In this document: positions 1 through 7,715 of the stretch, piece by piece
Layout: every line of letters begins with the position of its first letter
Numbering within the stretch: the first letter of the stretch is position 1
NCBI RefSeq assembly: GCF_000617845.2
Contig: NZ_DF820425.1
Span: 4,825,725 to 4,889,724, forward strand
From: Bradyrhizobium sp. DOA9
Lineage (GTDB): Bacteria > Pseudomonadota > Alphaproteobacteria > Rhizobiales > Xanthobacteraceae
Length of the DNA stretch: 64,000 bases
Direction of reading: 5' to 3'
Position numbers and translations under genes: made by a program
Notes under the pieces: model-generated
The model's database searches: none
What the model was told of the DNA's origin: nothing
What the model saw: the letters and a program-made list of their open reading frames with translations, nothing else

Positions 1-1
1 G

Positions 2-1348
2 CCGCAGGAGGCGCTGGCGCAATTGCGCGCGCATCCGAATGTGGAGGCCCGCAGCAGCATCGCTTGCGCCGGCGCCGGGGAGCCGACCACCACCGAACGC
101 CGTCATCACCATCTCCCGGTCGAGGCCAGCCGCGTTCACTGGGGCTATTTCAGCCGCTCGCTGCCGCCGCAGGTCGAGATCGCGTCGGGCGACACCATCA
201 CCATCGAGACGCTGACCCAGCACGCCTCCGACGATCCCGAATTGATGATAACAGGTGATGCCGCCGCCGAAAGCGTGTTCGGCTGGACGCGAAACAAGAA
301 GAACGTCGACCGCCGCGGGGCAGGGCCGATGGATGCCAGCGTGTTCGGCCGCGGCGCCGGGGAGGGGTTTGGCGTGCACATCTGCACCGGGCCCGTGGCG
401 GTGAAGGACGCTCAGCCCGGCGATGTGCTGGAGGTGCGCATCCTCGACATCGTGCCGCGGGCGAGCCGCAATCCGAGCCATGCGGGCCGCGTGTTCGGCT
501 CGTCGGTCGCGGCGTGGTGGGGCTATCATTACAACGAGTTTCTCGGCGGTCCTAAGCCGCGCGAAGCCGTGACCATCTATGAGATCTTCGAAGACGCCGA
601 GCTGCCGCACGCCCGCGCGCTCTATTCCTATCGCTGGGAGCCGCAGACCGATCCGTTCGGCGTGGTGCACGCCACCTACGACTATCCCGGCGTTCCCGTC
701 GCAGCCGGTACGATCAAGCGCCGGCACGCCGTGCTCGACGGCATCAAGATTCCCCTGCGTCCGCATTTCGGCGTGATCGCGGTGGCACCGCGCGAGCTCG
801 ATTTCGTCGATTCCGTGCCGCCGTCCTATTTCGGCGGCAATCTCGACAATTGGCGGCTGGGGAAGGGGGCGACCGTCTACCTTCCGGTATCTGTCCCCGG
901 CGCTCTGCTGTCGGTCGGCGATCCCCATGCCGCGCAAGGCGACGGCGAGCTCAGCGGCACCGCGATCGAATGCTCGATGACCGGCACCTTCGAGGTGATC
1001 CTGCACAAGAAGGCCGATCTTGCCGGCCGTCCCTTCGCCGACCTCTCCTATCCGCTGATCGAGACCGAAACCGATTGGGTGCTGACCGGCTTCAGCCATC
1101 CCAACTATCTCGCCGAGTTCGGCGCGCAGGGCCAGAGCGAGGTCTACGCAAAATCCTCGCTCGACCTTGCCATGAAGGACGCCTTCCGCAAGATGCGGCG
1201 CTTCCTGATGAACGTCAAAGGCCTGAGCGAGGACGAGGCCATCGCGCTGATGTCGGCCGCCGTCGATTTCGGCGTCACGCAAGTCGTCGACGGCAATTGG
1301 GGCGTGCACGCCATCCTCAGCAAGCGCCTGTTTCAGGACGCATCTTAA
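2..1348 (+). CDS. acetamidase/formamidase family protein (5' end cut by window)
   Basis: Metal-dependent amidase of the FmdA/AmdA family, which releases ammonia from formamide, acetamide or similar short amides. Seen: the family's opening WGYF...SGDTITIETL, then GDVLEVRILD, and the typical C-terminal region with a MSAAVDFGVTQVVDGNWG block. The reading frame stays open to the left edge of the window. A TTG at 23 can start it, but the family's usual start falls near residue 35 of that frame, and no stop separates it from base 2, so the true start may lie outside. The next gene, a RidA protein, begins 13 bases after the stop, so the two are probably co-transcribed. The substrate cannot be told from sequence. 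Confidence 0.85.
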   Translation, partial: PQEALAQLRAHPNVEARSSIACAGAGEPTTTERRHHHLPVEASRVHWGYFSRSLPPQVEIASGDTITIETLTQHASDDPELMITGDAAAESVFGWTRNKKNVDRRGAGPMDASVFGRGAGEGFGVHICTGPVAVKDAQPGDVLEVRILDIVPRASRNPSHAGRVFGSSVAAWWGYHYNEFLGGPKPREAVTIYEIFEDAELPHARALYSYRWEPQTDPFGVVHATYDYPGVPVAAGTIKRRHAVLDGIKIPLRPHFGVIAVAPRELDFVDSVPPSYFGGNLDNWRLGKGATVYLPVSVPGALLSVGDPHAAQGDGELSGTAIECSMTGTFEVILHKKADLAGRPFADLSYPLIETETDWVLTGFSHPNYLAEFGAQGQSEVYAKSSLDLAMKDAFRKMRRFLMNVKGLSEDEAIALMSAAVDFGVTQVVDGNWGVHAILSKRLFQDAS

Positions 1349-1361
1349 CAAGGACATTCAG

Positions 1362-1745
1362 GTGAAATTCCACATGATCAGCGGCGGACCGAAGCCGGTC
1401 GCGCCCTTCAGCCACGCGGTGGAGACCGATGGCTTCGTCTTCGTGACCGGCCAGATGCCCGATACGCCGCAAGCGCCGGGCGTGCTGCCCGTGGGCATCG
1501 TTGCGCAGACGAAGGCCGTGATGGAGAACTTGAAGGTGGTTCTCGCGGGCCTCGACCTCGGCCTCGAGCACGTCGTGATGACGCGGATCTATCTCACACG
1601 CTTCAAGGAAGATTATGCGGCGATGAACGAGACCTATCGGACATACTTTCCGCCGGATCGCCTTCCGGCCCGCACCTGCGTTGGCGTCACCGGCTTGGCC
1701 TATGATGCGCTGATCGAGATCGATCTGGTGTGCCGGCGGCCGTGA
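1362..1745 (+). CDS. RidA/YjgF family enamine/imine deaminase
   Basis: A 127-residue protein, the usual length of the family. RidA proteins hydrolyse reactive enamine/imine intermediates made by PLP enzymes and form trimers. The key arginine is present as R104 in LPARTCVGV, and the N-terminal GPYS-like stretch is replaced here by KPVAPFSHAV. The start is a GTG at 1362 preceded by an AAGGA-like ribosome binding site. It directly follows the amidase gene, so it may belong to the same nitrogen-scavenging unit. Subfamily members differ in substrate, and this one may have lost or shifted deaminase activity, since the YS pair of classical RidA is not seen. Confidence 0.88.
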   Translation: MKFHMISGGPKPVAPFSHAVETDGFVFVTGQMPDTPQAPGVLPVGIVAQTKAVMENLKVVLAGLDLGLEHVVMTRIYLTRFKEDYAAMNETYRTYFPPDRLPARTCVGVTGLAYDALIEIDLVCRRP

Positions 1746-1766
1746 CGGTCCACGGCTCCTCGGAAC

Positions 1767-1808
1767 CAGTCTGGATTGCTTCGCCGCAAGTGCTCCTCGC
1801 AATGACGA
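1767..1808. repeat. half copy of the dispersed 87-bp palindromic repeat
   Basis: Bases 1767-1808 read AGTCTGGATTGCTTCG, then a short middle part, then CTCCTCGCAATGACG. They match the right half of the two full copies at 15507-15593 and 61383-61469. The left half is missing here. It lies 20 bases after the RidA stop, where a transcript-end or mRNA-stabilising role would be possible. The rest of 1809-2024 shows no gene. Confidence 0.8.
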
Positions 1809-1992
1809 GCTGAGAGGTGCGACCTACCGAACACTCCCCGCATTTCGTCTCAAATTGCAACCGGCGCGTGCAGGAAGTCTTGATCGGCCGTGAGCTAGTG
1901 GTGATCGGACGCCTTGAACGCGGGCTTGGACTGCCGCGACTAACCCACAGAGTGCATATGGATCAGTAGAATGTGATCGAGCTTCCTCTTTC

Positions 1993-2023
1993 TAAAGCAC
2001 CAAAATTGTGCTTTAGTGCTTTC
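1993..2023. promoter_or_regulatory. operator-like triple half-site overlapping the start of the TnpB-PspA gene
   Basis: TAAAGCAC at 1993-2000 and its exact complement GTGCTTTA at 2008-2015 form an 8-bp perfect inverted repeat with a 7-base spacer. A third half-site, GTGCTTTC, follows immediately at 2016-2023. The array ends one base before the ATG at 2025, and no Shine-Dalgarno sequence is seen between. It could be an operator that blocks transcription, or an mRNA hairpin that controls start-codon access. No regulator gene is adjacent. Confidence 0.55.
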
Positions 2024-2024
2024 C

Positions 2025-3179
2025 ATGAGCCAATCGCCCCGATACGCGCCGTCCGCGCTGCGCTACCGGCTTGCCCCTGACCCGGCCGCCAAGGCCGCCA
2101 TCGAGGCGACATTCCAGGCCTATGACCGCATGATGGAGATCCTCGACGAGGTGGCGCGGGCTCACAATGTGGGTTCCAACGTGGTCCTGCTCCACGCCCA
2201 TGCCTACGAGGCGATCCGTAAACAGACCGCGCTGCCATCGCGGCTGGTGACGCTCGGGCTGCGCGACCGCAACGAGTACCGCGCCGCACAGGGGCGCCGC
2301 CTGCCGCTTGACGACAAGCTCGCCAAGATCAAAGGGCCCGCCACCATTTCGATCGCGACCGTGCAAGGGCGCTTCAGCGTGCCCTTCGACTATGCCGGCT
2401 ATGCCGAGGGCTGGGGGCAGAGCGTGCCGGCGCGCCTCATCCGTACCGACGACGGTTTCGAAGTTCACTACGGCGTCACGCCGAACATTCTGCCAGAGGA
2501 GGAGAACGCTATGGATAACATCGCTGCCGCCCCCGACAATTTCCTGTCCCGGGTCGGACGCCTGATCGCCGGGATCGCCTACGATGCGATCGAGCAGGCG
2601 GAAGGCAAGAACAAGCTCAAGGTGGTCGGACAGGCCATCCGCGAGATAGAGCGTGCCGAGAGCGAAGCGCGCGATGCGCTCGCGGCCGCGCGCGCGGAGG
2701 AGTACCGACTCAACGCGCGCCGTAGCGAAATCGAGCGCGCCATGACCGACCTGACCGCCAAGATCGAGGGCGCGATCGCCGATGGTCGCGACGATCTCGC
2801 TCGCGCGGGCATCGCTCGTCAGATGGATTTGGAGGCGCAATTCGAGGTGCTCTCGCGGGCCATCGACGAGAACAATGAGAAGATCGAGCAAAGCGTGACC
2901 TCGCTGCGCGCCGTGCTGTCGGCGCTCCAGGACGCCGAGCAGCGCCGCGCTGATCTCGAAAAGAGCGAGGCCATTGCAAGCCAGCAGGCTTCGACGTCGT
3001 CAAAGAAGCAAGGCGGCAGTTCGGCAGCCGCCAAAGCGCTGCGCGCGGGCAGGGCGGTGGCGCGGGCCACCGGCGTGCCGCCGGGCATCCCCTATTCGAG
3101 CGACATCGACGAGCTCAGCACGTTGCATCGCGACAAGGAAATTGCAGCGCGGCTGGCCCGGTTGAAGTCGGGCTCCTGA
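2025..3179 (+). CDS. TnpB-like N-terminal domain fused to PspA/IM30-like coiled coil
   Basis: A 384-residue protein in two parts. Residues about 10-152 resemble the N-terminal half of TnpB (IS200/IS605 RNA-guided nuclease): ALRYRLAPDP at the start, LPSRLVTLGLR at 70-80, and a beta-rich ISIATVQGRFSVPF block at 108-121 followed by ARLIRTDDGFEVHYGV. No RuvC nuclease domain or zinc finger follows. Residues about 170-320 are instead a long charged helix like PspA/IM30, with FLSRVGRLIAG at the start and GRDDLARAGI in the middle. PspA proteins coat and repair the inner membrane under stress. ATG 2025 is chosen; GTG 2016 is possible. It heads an operon with a YqiJ-like protein and a flotillin, which supports a membrane role. 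The TnpB match is by eye. Confidence 0.75.
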   Translation: MSQSPRYAPSALRYRLAPDPAAKAAIEATFQAYDRMMEILDEVARAHNVGSNVVLLHAHAYEAIRKQTALPSRLVTLGLRDRNEYRAAQGRRLPLDDKLAKIKGPATISIATVQGRFSVPFDYAGYAEGWGQSVPARLIRTDDGFEVHYGVTPNILPEEENAMDNIAAAPDNFLSRVGRLIAGIAYDAIEQAEGKNKLKVVGQAIREIERAESEARDALAAARAEEYRLNARRSEIERAMTDLTAKIEGAIADGRDDLARAGIARQMDLEAQFEVLSRAIDENNEKIEQSVTSLRAVLSALQDAEQRRADLEKSEAIASQQASTSSKKQGGSSAAAKALRAGRAVARATGVPPGIPYSSDIDELSTLHRDKEIAARLARLKSGS

Positions 3180-3189
3180 GTGCCGTGTC

Positions 3190-3849
3190 ATGAGCGCTCT
3201 GCTCGAACACGTCATGTCGCCGGAAGTCAGGCCGTTCGCGATCGCGGCGGCCATGATCGTCATCGTCGGCTCGATTGAAGTGGTCTCCATGCTGGTGGGG
3301 GCCTCGCTCAGCGAAATGCTCGGCACCAACATCGATTTCGCTCACCCCAGCGACAATGGAGTGATCAACGCGATCTCGTGGATCAATGTCGGTGGCGTGC
3401 CGCTCTTGATCTTCCTGTTGTTGCTGCTCGGCGCCTTCTCCATCACCGGGTTCCTGATCCAGGACATCGCGCGGCTGGTTGCGGGTCCCTTGCCGGCGAC
3501 CGTCGCCTCTGCCGCGGCCGTCGTGGTGTCGGTTCCGCTGGTCCGCGCCGCCAGCCGGGCCATCGCGCGGGTCATTCCCAAGGACGAAAGCTACGTCATC
3601 GGCTTGGGGGATCTCGTCGGCCGCATCGGCGAGGTCGTCGTCGGCCCGCTCGACCAGGGGCCGCCCGGCCGCGTCAGCGTCGCCGACGTCCACGGCAACC
3701 GCCATTTCGTCTCGGCGGTCGCGGCGCCGTCATCGGGACCTTTGCCGCAGGGAACCATGGTCCTCCTGGTCGACCGCGATGGCACCCGTTTCGTCGCGGT
3801 GAAGGCCGACGATGAACTCAAGCCGTCCAAGCCCACTCTAAGCAGTTAG
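3190..3849 (+). CDS. yqiJ: YqiJ-type inner membrane protein with OB-fold domain
   Basis: A 219-residue protein. Hydrophobic segments lie at about residues 14-38, 66-88 and 96-115. A soluble C-terminal domain (about 130-205) with GDLVGRIGEVV and GRVSVADVHGNRHFV resembles the NfeD/YqiJ OB-fold. In E. coli yqiJ sits next to the flotillin gene yqiK, and the same pairing is seen here with 23 bases between the genes. The OB domain probably faces the cytoplasm and helps organise flotillin microdomains. It starts 10 bases after the stop of the TnpB-PspA gene, so the three genes form one operon. Confidence is higher for the family than for any role. Confidence 0.8.
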   Translation: MSALLEHVMSPEVRPFAIAAAMIVIVGSIEVVSMLVGASLSEMLGTNIDFAHPSDNGVINAISWINVGGVPLLIFLLLLLGAFSITGFLIQDIARLVAGPLPATVASAAAVVVSVPLVRAASRAIARVIPKDESYVIGLGDLVGRIGEVVVGPLDQGPPGRVSVADVHGNRHFVSAVAAPSSGPLPQGTMVLLVDRDGTRFVAVKADDELKPSKPTLSS

Positions 3850-3872
3850 CAAGTCCCACAGCGGAGAAAGCC

Positions 3873-5561
3873 ATGTTCGACATCGCAGTCCCGGCCGTGA
3901 TCGGCGTCGCGCTGATCGTCGTCCTGGGGATCGTCTTCACCATCCTCTACAAGCGCGCCACCCGCGACGAGGCCTTCGTGCGCACCGGACTCGGCGGCAA
4001 GAAGGTCGTGCTCGACGGCGGCGCCATGATCCTGCCGATCTTCCACTCCTATGCCAGCGTTAATCTGAAGACGCTGCGCCTCACCGTCGAGCGCAAGGAG
4101 CGGGAATCCCTGATTACCAAGGACCGCCTGCGCGTCGACATCGTTGCCGAGTTCTACGTGCGCGTCCGCCCCGACGAGGAGAGCATCGCGCTCGCGAGCC
4201 AGACCCTGGGCGCGCTGACCAACGATGCCGAGGCGCTGCGCAACCAGGTCGAGGCGAAATTCGTCGACGGCCTGCGTTCGGTCGCCGCGACCATGAGCAT
4301 CCTCGAGCTCCAGGAGAAACGCTCGGACTTCGTCAAGCACGTGCAGTCCACGGTCGAGTCGGACGTGAAATCGAACGGCCTCGAGCTTGAATCGGTTTCG
4401 CTGACCAAGCTCGACCAGACCGACGTCAAGTTCTTCAACCCGGAGAATTTCTTCGACGCCGAAGGTCTCACCCAATTGAAGACCGTCACCGAGACCCGGC
4501 GGCGCGATCGAAACGCCATCGTCCGCGACAACGAGGTGGCGATCGCGCAAAAGGATCTCGAAGCGCGACAGCAAACCCTCGGGATCGAGCGGACCAAGAA
4601 GGAAGCCGAGCTGTCGCAGGAGCGCGACATCGCCAACAAGACCGCGAGCACCCGCGCCGAAGTCGCGACCGCGACACAGACCGCGCGCCTGACCGAGGAG
4701 AACGCTCGCATCGACACCGATCGTGCGGTTGCCGAGAAGGAGGCGGGTGCCAAGCAGGTCAAGGAAACCGCTGTGATCGAGTCGGAACTGGCGATCAACA
4801 AGCGCAAGACCGACGCCCAGCGCGAGATCCAGATCGCGACGCAGGAGAACGAGATCCAGATCGCGGCGAAGAGCAAGGAAACGTCGGAAGCCGTCGCCGA
4901 AGCCAAGACCGCCGAGGCGCTGGCCGTCTCCGCGGAGGAAAAGGTCGTCACCGCGCGCGCCATCGAGGTCGCCGATCGCGCCCGTCTCACCCAGGTGCTC
5001 GCCGCGCGGACCGAGGCCGAGCGCAAATCGACCGAGCTGATCGTCGCGGCAGAAGCCGAGAAGAAGGCCTCGCTCGACCGCGCCGAGGCCGTCAAGACGC
5101 TGGCCACCGCCGAAGCCGAATCCAACAAGATCAAGGCGGTCGGTGTGCGCAACATCGGCGAGGCGGAAGCCGCCGTCATCACCATGAAGAACGAGGCGCA
5201 GAACAAGCTCGGCAGCAACGTGATCGATTTCGAGATCGCCAAGAAGCGGATCGAGACCATGCCGTCGGCCCTGGCCGAGATGGTGAAGCCGATCGCGAAC
5301 CTCAAGGACGTCCGCATCCTGCACACCGGCGGCGCGTTCGGCGGCAACGGCGCGAGCGGAGGCAATGTGGGCTTCGGCGAAGGTCTGGCCGGCGAACTCC
5401 TCAAGGTGCACGCGCTGCGTCCGATGATCGACGAGATCCTGCGCCAGAGCGGCTTTGCGCCAGACGACGATCCGGTGAAGGCGCTGGTCGGCGCCGTGAC
5501 GGGAAAGAGCAACGGCGCAGCCGTGCCGGCGCCGGAGAAAACAAGCGCCGCCGAACTATGA
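3873..5561 (+). CDS. yqiK: flotillin family protein (YqiK-like)
   Basis: A 562-residue membrane scaffold protein. One N-terminal membrane helix spans about residues 5-27. An SPFH/band-7 domain follows (about 28-210, with GGAMILPIFHSYASVNLKTLRL). A very long Ala/Glu/Lys-rich coiled coil (about 210-430) contains the repeated AEAKTAEALAVSAEEK pattern typical of flotillins, and the C-terminus is Gly-rich. Flotillins oligomerise into membrane microdomains that influence fluidity and protein assembly. Ribosome binding site GGAGAAAG precedes ATG 3873. It is the third gene of the PspA-like/YqiJ/flotillin operon, so a shared function in inner-membrane stress is likely. Confidence 0.93.
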   Translation: MFDIAVPAVIGVALIVVLGIVFTILYKRATRDEAFVRTGLGGKKVVLDGGAMILPIFHSYASVNLKTLRLTVERKERESLITKDRLRVDIVAEFYVRVRPDEESIALASQTLGALTNDAEALRNQVEAKFVDGLRSVAATMSILELQEKRSDFVKHVQSTVESDVKSNGLELESVSLTKLDQTDVKFFNPENFFDAEGLTQLKTVTETRRRDRNAIVRDNEVAIAQKDLEARQQTLGIERTKKEAELSQERDIANKTASTRAEVATATQTARLTEENARIDTDRAVAEKEAGAKQVKETAVIESELAINKRKTDAQREIQIATQENEIQIAAKSKETSEAVAEAKTAEALAVSAEEKVVTARAIEVADRARLTQVLAARTEAERKSTELIVAAEAEKKASLDRAEAVKTLATAEAESNKIKAVGVRNIGEAEAAVITMKNEAQNKLGSNVIDFEIAKKRIETMPSALAEMVKPIANLKDVRILHTGGAFGGNGASGGNVGFGEGLAGELLKVHALRPMIDEILRQSGFAPDDDPVKALVGAVTGKSNGAAVPAPEKTSAAEL

Positions 5562-5766
5562 ATGCCGGTTCATTGCTGCGGAGAATGCTAACCGATAAAC
5601 AGGCTGGCGCGTCTCGCGGCGCGCGAACGTTCCGGAACGCAGCTCGATCCTGAGCTGAATCGTTCGATCTCGCTCCGGACTTGTCTTGAGGCAACGTTTT
5701 GTTTGCCGCAGCGCCTGCGTCGATCGACGTCGGGCGCTGAGACCTGTTTCGATCGGAGAATTCCAC

Positions 5767-6135
5767 ATGAAGCATTTTCTGTCTGGACTGATCGCCATTG
5801 GTCTTTCGATCGCCGCCGCGCCGTCGCTTGCGGCCGATGCCCGCAACGTCACCGTCGTCAACGAGACCGGCTATGCGATCAAGTTCCTCGGCTTCAACGC
5901 GCCGGATGATGGGCTGGACGAATGGGAGAACGAGCTCGACAAGGTGTTGCAGAACCAAGCCAGCACTTATGTCGAGTTCGACGACGACGACGAAGGCTGC
6001 GTCTGGAACATCCGCGTCGACTGGCAGAACTACGACGAGCCGGTGTTGTGGAAGAGCGTCAATCTCTGCAAGTTGACGGCGCTCCGCTTGCGCTACGACC
6101 CCGGCACGAAGACCACCTCGTTTCTCGCCGAATAG
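5767..6135 (+). CDS. small exported protein of unknown function
   Basis: A 122-residue protein. Residues 1-22 form a clear signal peptide (MKHFLSGLIAIGLSIAAAPSLAA), so the mature form is about 100 residues and periplasmic. The mature part opens with NVTVVNETGYAIKFLGF and contains a run of acidic residues (VEFDDDDEGC), two cysteines that could pair, and aromatic residues. I do not recognise a named family. The opening resembles beta-sandwich proteins that begin with an NxTG motif. ATG 5767 is chosen because CGGAGAA stands 8 bases upstream and the signal peptide begins there. The gene is flanked by about 200 and 135 non-coding bases, so it is probably a single-gene unit. Confidence 0.75.
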   Translation: MKHFLSGLIAIGLSIAAAPSLAADARNVTVVNETGYAIKFLGFNAPDDGLDEWENELDKVLQNQASTYVEFDDDDEGCVWNIRVDWQNYDEPVLWKSVNLCKLTALRLRYDPGTKTTSFLAE

Positions 6136-6271
6136 TCTTTGCCCAGGCCGGCCGGAGGAGAGGCCATTTCCAGGCGCTCCCGGGCGCGTTGCGGATGATG
6201 ACGAATTCGTCCTTTGCAAGCGCAAGCGGCTTTGTTATACGCAGCCGCGCGCGAACGAACGGTTCGCCCTT

Positions 6272-6346
6272 TCCTCGGTAGCTCAGCGGTAGAGCATCCG
6301 ACTGTTAATCGGATGGTCGCTGGTTCGAATCCAGCCCGGGGAGCCA
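6272..6346 (+). tRNA. tRNA-Asn(GTT)
   Basis: A 75-base cloverleaf. The acceptor stem TCCTCGG pairs with CCGGGGA (one G-T pair). The D arm is GCTCAGCGGTAGAGC. The anticodon stem-loop ATCCGACTGTTAATCGGAT carries anticodon GTT. The T arm is GCTGGTTCGAATCCAGC, followed by discriminator G and an encoded CCA. No intron is present. Confidence 0.98.
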
Positions 6347-6547
6347 AATCTTGCATATAATTCAATGATTTGCGCGCGCATCCTCGCACGGTGCGCGATC
6401 TGCTTTCCCTGGTTCTTGAGCATTCCGGCGCGGAATCGCGCTCAAACAGATGTGTGTGTCAGCGTGGTCCCGCCATTGGGATGGCGCCAAATCGACTCAA
6501 TTCACGTCGAGTGTGGGTTACGCCGGACATTTGCGGAGCTGCTTCCA

Positions 6548-6727
6548 ATGCCAGAGATTCAGATCGACCGTTCGGATATCGCCCCATCGATCTTGCCGGC
6601 CGGCATTCCCGAGCTTAGCGACGATGAATGCCTTGCCTGTCTCGCGCGCGCAGTCGAGACACCGGATTCGGCGCGGCTGGACGAGGTCGCCGCCCTGATC
6701 GGCCGCCTGGCGGTGGCCATCGAATAG
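6548..6727 (+). CDS. small hypothetical protein
   Basis: A possible 59-residue protein starting MPEIQIDRSDIAPSILPAG, acidic and Ala/Leu-rich in its second half (SDDECLACLARAVETPDSARL). No signal peptide, membrane helix or known motif is seen. The amino-acid make-up looks like a real soluble protein rather than a shadow frame, and no other frame is convincing here. The start is uncertain, because the frame stays open upstream to 6365 but that part reads like non-coding DNA. It sits between tRNA-Asn and pcm on the same strand. Confidence 0.4.
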   Translation: MPEIQIDRSDIAPSILPAGIPELSDDECLACLARAVETPDSARLDEVAALIGRLAVAIE

Positions 6728-6866
6728 GGCTGGTCGAGCCTTCCCTGCGGAGGGGTGCGGGGCGTGATATGTGCCTCGCCAACGGCCATGTTGCGTTTTG
6801 ACCGGGCATGCTCCAAAGATGCCGCGATTTTTCTCCGCGGCATTGTCCGCATTGCAGGGTCCGCAA

Positions 6867-7529
6867 ATGTCCGGTTTTTCGACCGCGCGCCAAAAAATGG
6901 TCGATGGCCAGGTGCGCACCAATGACGTCACCGACCGTCGTGTTCTCGATGCCATGCTCACGTTGCCGCGCGAAGCCTTTGTGCCGGCCGGCCGGCAGGC
7001 GCTGGCTTATCTCGATCTCGATCTCGACGTGAGCGAAGGCACCGCCAAGCGGTTCCTGATCAAGCCGGCTCTGACCGGCAAGCTGCTCCAGGCCGCCGAA
7101 ATCGGCGAGGGGGACAACGTGCTGGTCGTCGGCTGTGCCACCGGCTACCTCGCTGCGCTGGCCGCCAAGCTGGCGCGTCAGGTCACGGCGACCGAATGCG
7201 ATTCGGCTTTGGCGGCCAAGGCCAAGGATGCCTTCACCGCCCAGGGGCTGGCCAATGTCGCCTGCAAGGCGGCGGCCTGCACCGTCGGGGATCCTGCCGC
7301 CGCCCCCTATGATGTGATTCTCCTCAACGGCGCGGCCGAAATGATGCCGGAAGCTCTGCTCGGGCAGCTGAAGGAGGGGGGGCGCCTGGTGGGGGTGTCG
7401 GCCGAATCGAGGCCGCCGCGCGCCCTGATCGTGACCCGTACCCACGGTGAATTCGGCCATCGGGCGCTGTTCGACGCCGCCGCCCCGGTCCTTCCCGGAC
7501 TGGAGCGGGCGGCTGCCTTTGTCTTCTGA
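6867..7529 (+). CDS. pcm: protein-L-isoaspartate O-methyltransferase family protein
   Basis: A 220-residue cytosolic enzyme of the PCMT family, which methylates isoaspartyl residues in damaged proteins using S-adenosylmethionine. Seen: the N-terminal QMVDGQVRTNDVTDRRVLDAM-like segment, PREAFVP, a degenerate SAM-binding loop VLVVGCATGYLAALAAKLA at about residues 90-108, and DVILLNGAAE. In many alphaproteobacteria this divergent form lies just before tolC, as here. ATG 6867 is chosen because homologues of this subgroup begin at the MSGFSTARQ stretch; a longer frame from 6771 is less convincing. Its SAM loop GCATGY departs from the usual GxGSGY, so the activity may differ from classical Pcm. Confidence 0.85.
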   Translation: MSGFSTARQKMVDGQVRTNDVTDRRVLDAMLTLPREAFVPAGRQALAYLDLDLDVSEGTAKRFLIKPALTGKLLQAAEIGEGDNVLVVGCATGYLAALAAKLARQVTATECDSALAAKAKDAFTAQGLANVACKAAACTVGDPAAAPYDVILLNGAAEMMPEALLGQLKEGGRLVGVSAESRPPRALIVTRTHGEFGHRALFDAAAPVLPGLERAAAFVF

Positions 7530-7687
7530 CGGCCCCAAAGCCGCCCAAATCCCGTTCTGAATCAGAAGTGTGGCCGGGATGCTGCACGTGAAGAGTTTCC
7601 ACTGAGAACCACCCTCAGGTAGTTCCGTCGCGCTTGACCGCGTCCTATGTTGCGGCGGGGCAACGACTCCACTCGTAGACGGTAACT

Positions 7688-7707
7688 CAGCTCGCGGGCA
7701 CGAGCTG
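7688..7707 (+). promoter_or_regulatory. perfect hairpin just before the tolC start
   Basis: CAGCTCG at 7688-7694 and CGAGCTG at 7701-7707 form a 7-bp perfect inverted repeat around the loop CGGGCA. It ends 8 bases before ATG 7716, where a ribosome binding site would be. It could hide the start in the mRNA or be an operator. A second ATG at 7734 has its own weak purine stretch (CAGGG). Confidence 0.4.
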
Positions 7708-7715
7708 GGCGTTAG

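Noticed and set aside
3846..5411. A 521-codon open frame opposite the flotillin gene
   Set aside because: It mirrors the repetitive coiled-coil codons of the flotillin and reads as low-complexity Leu/Gly/Asp/Arg sequence with no family features.
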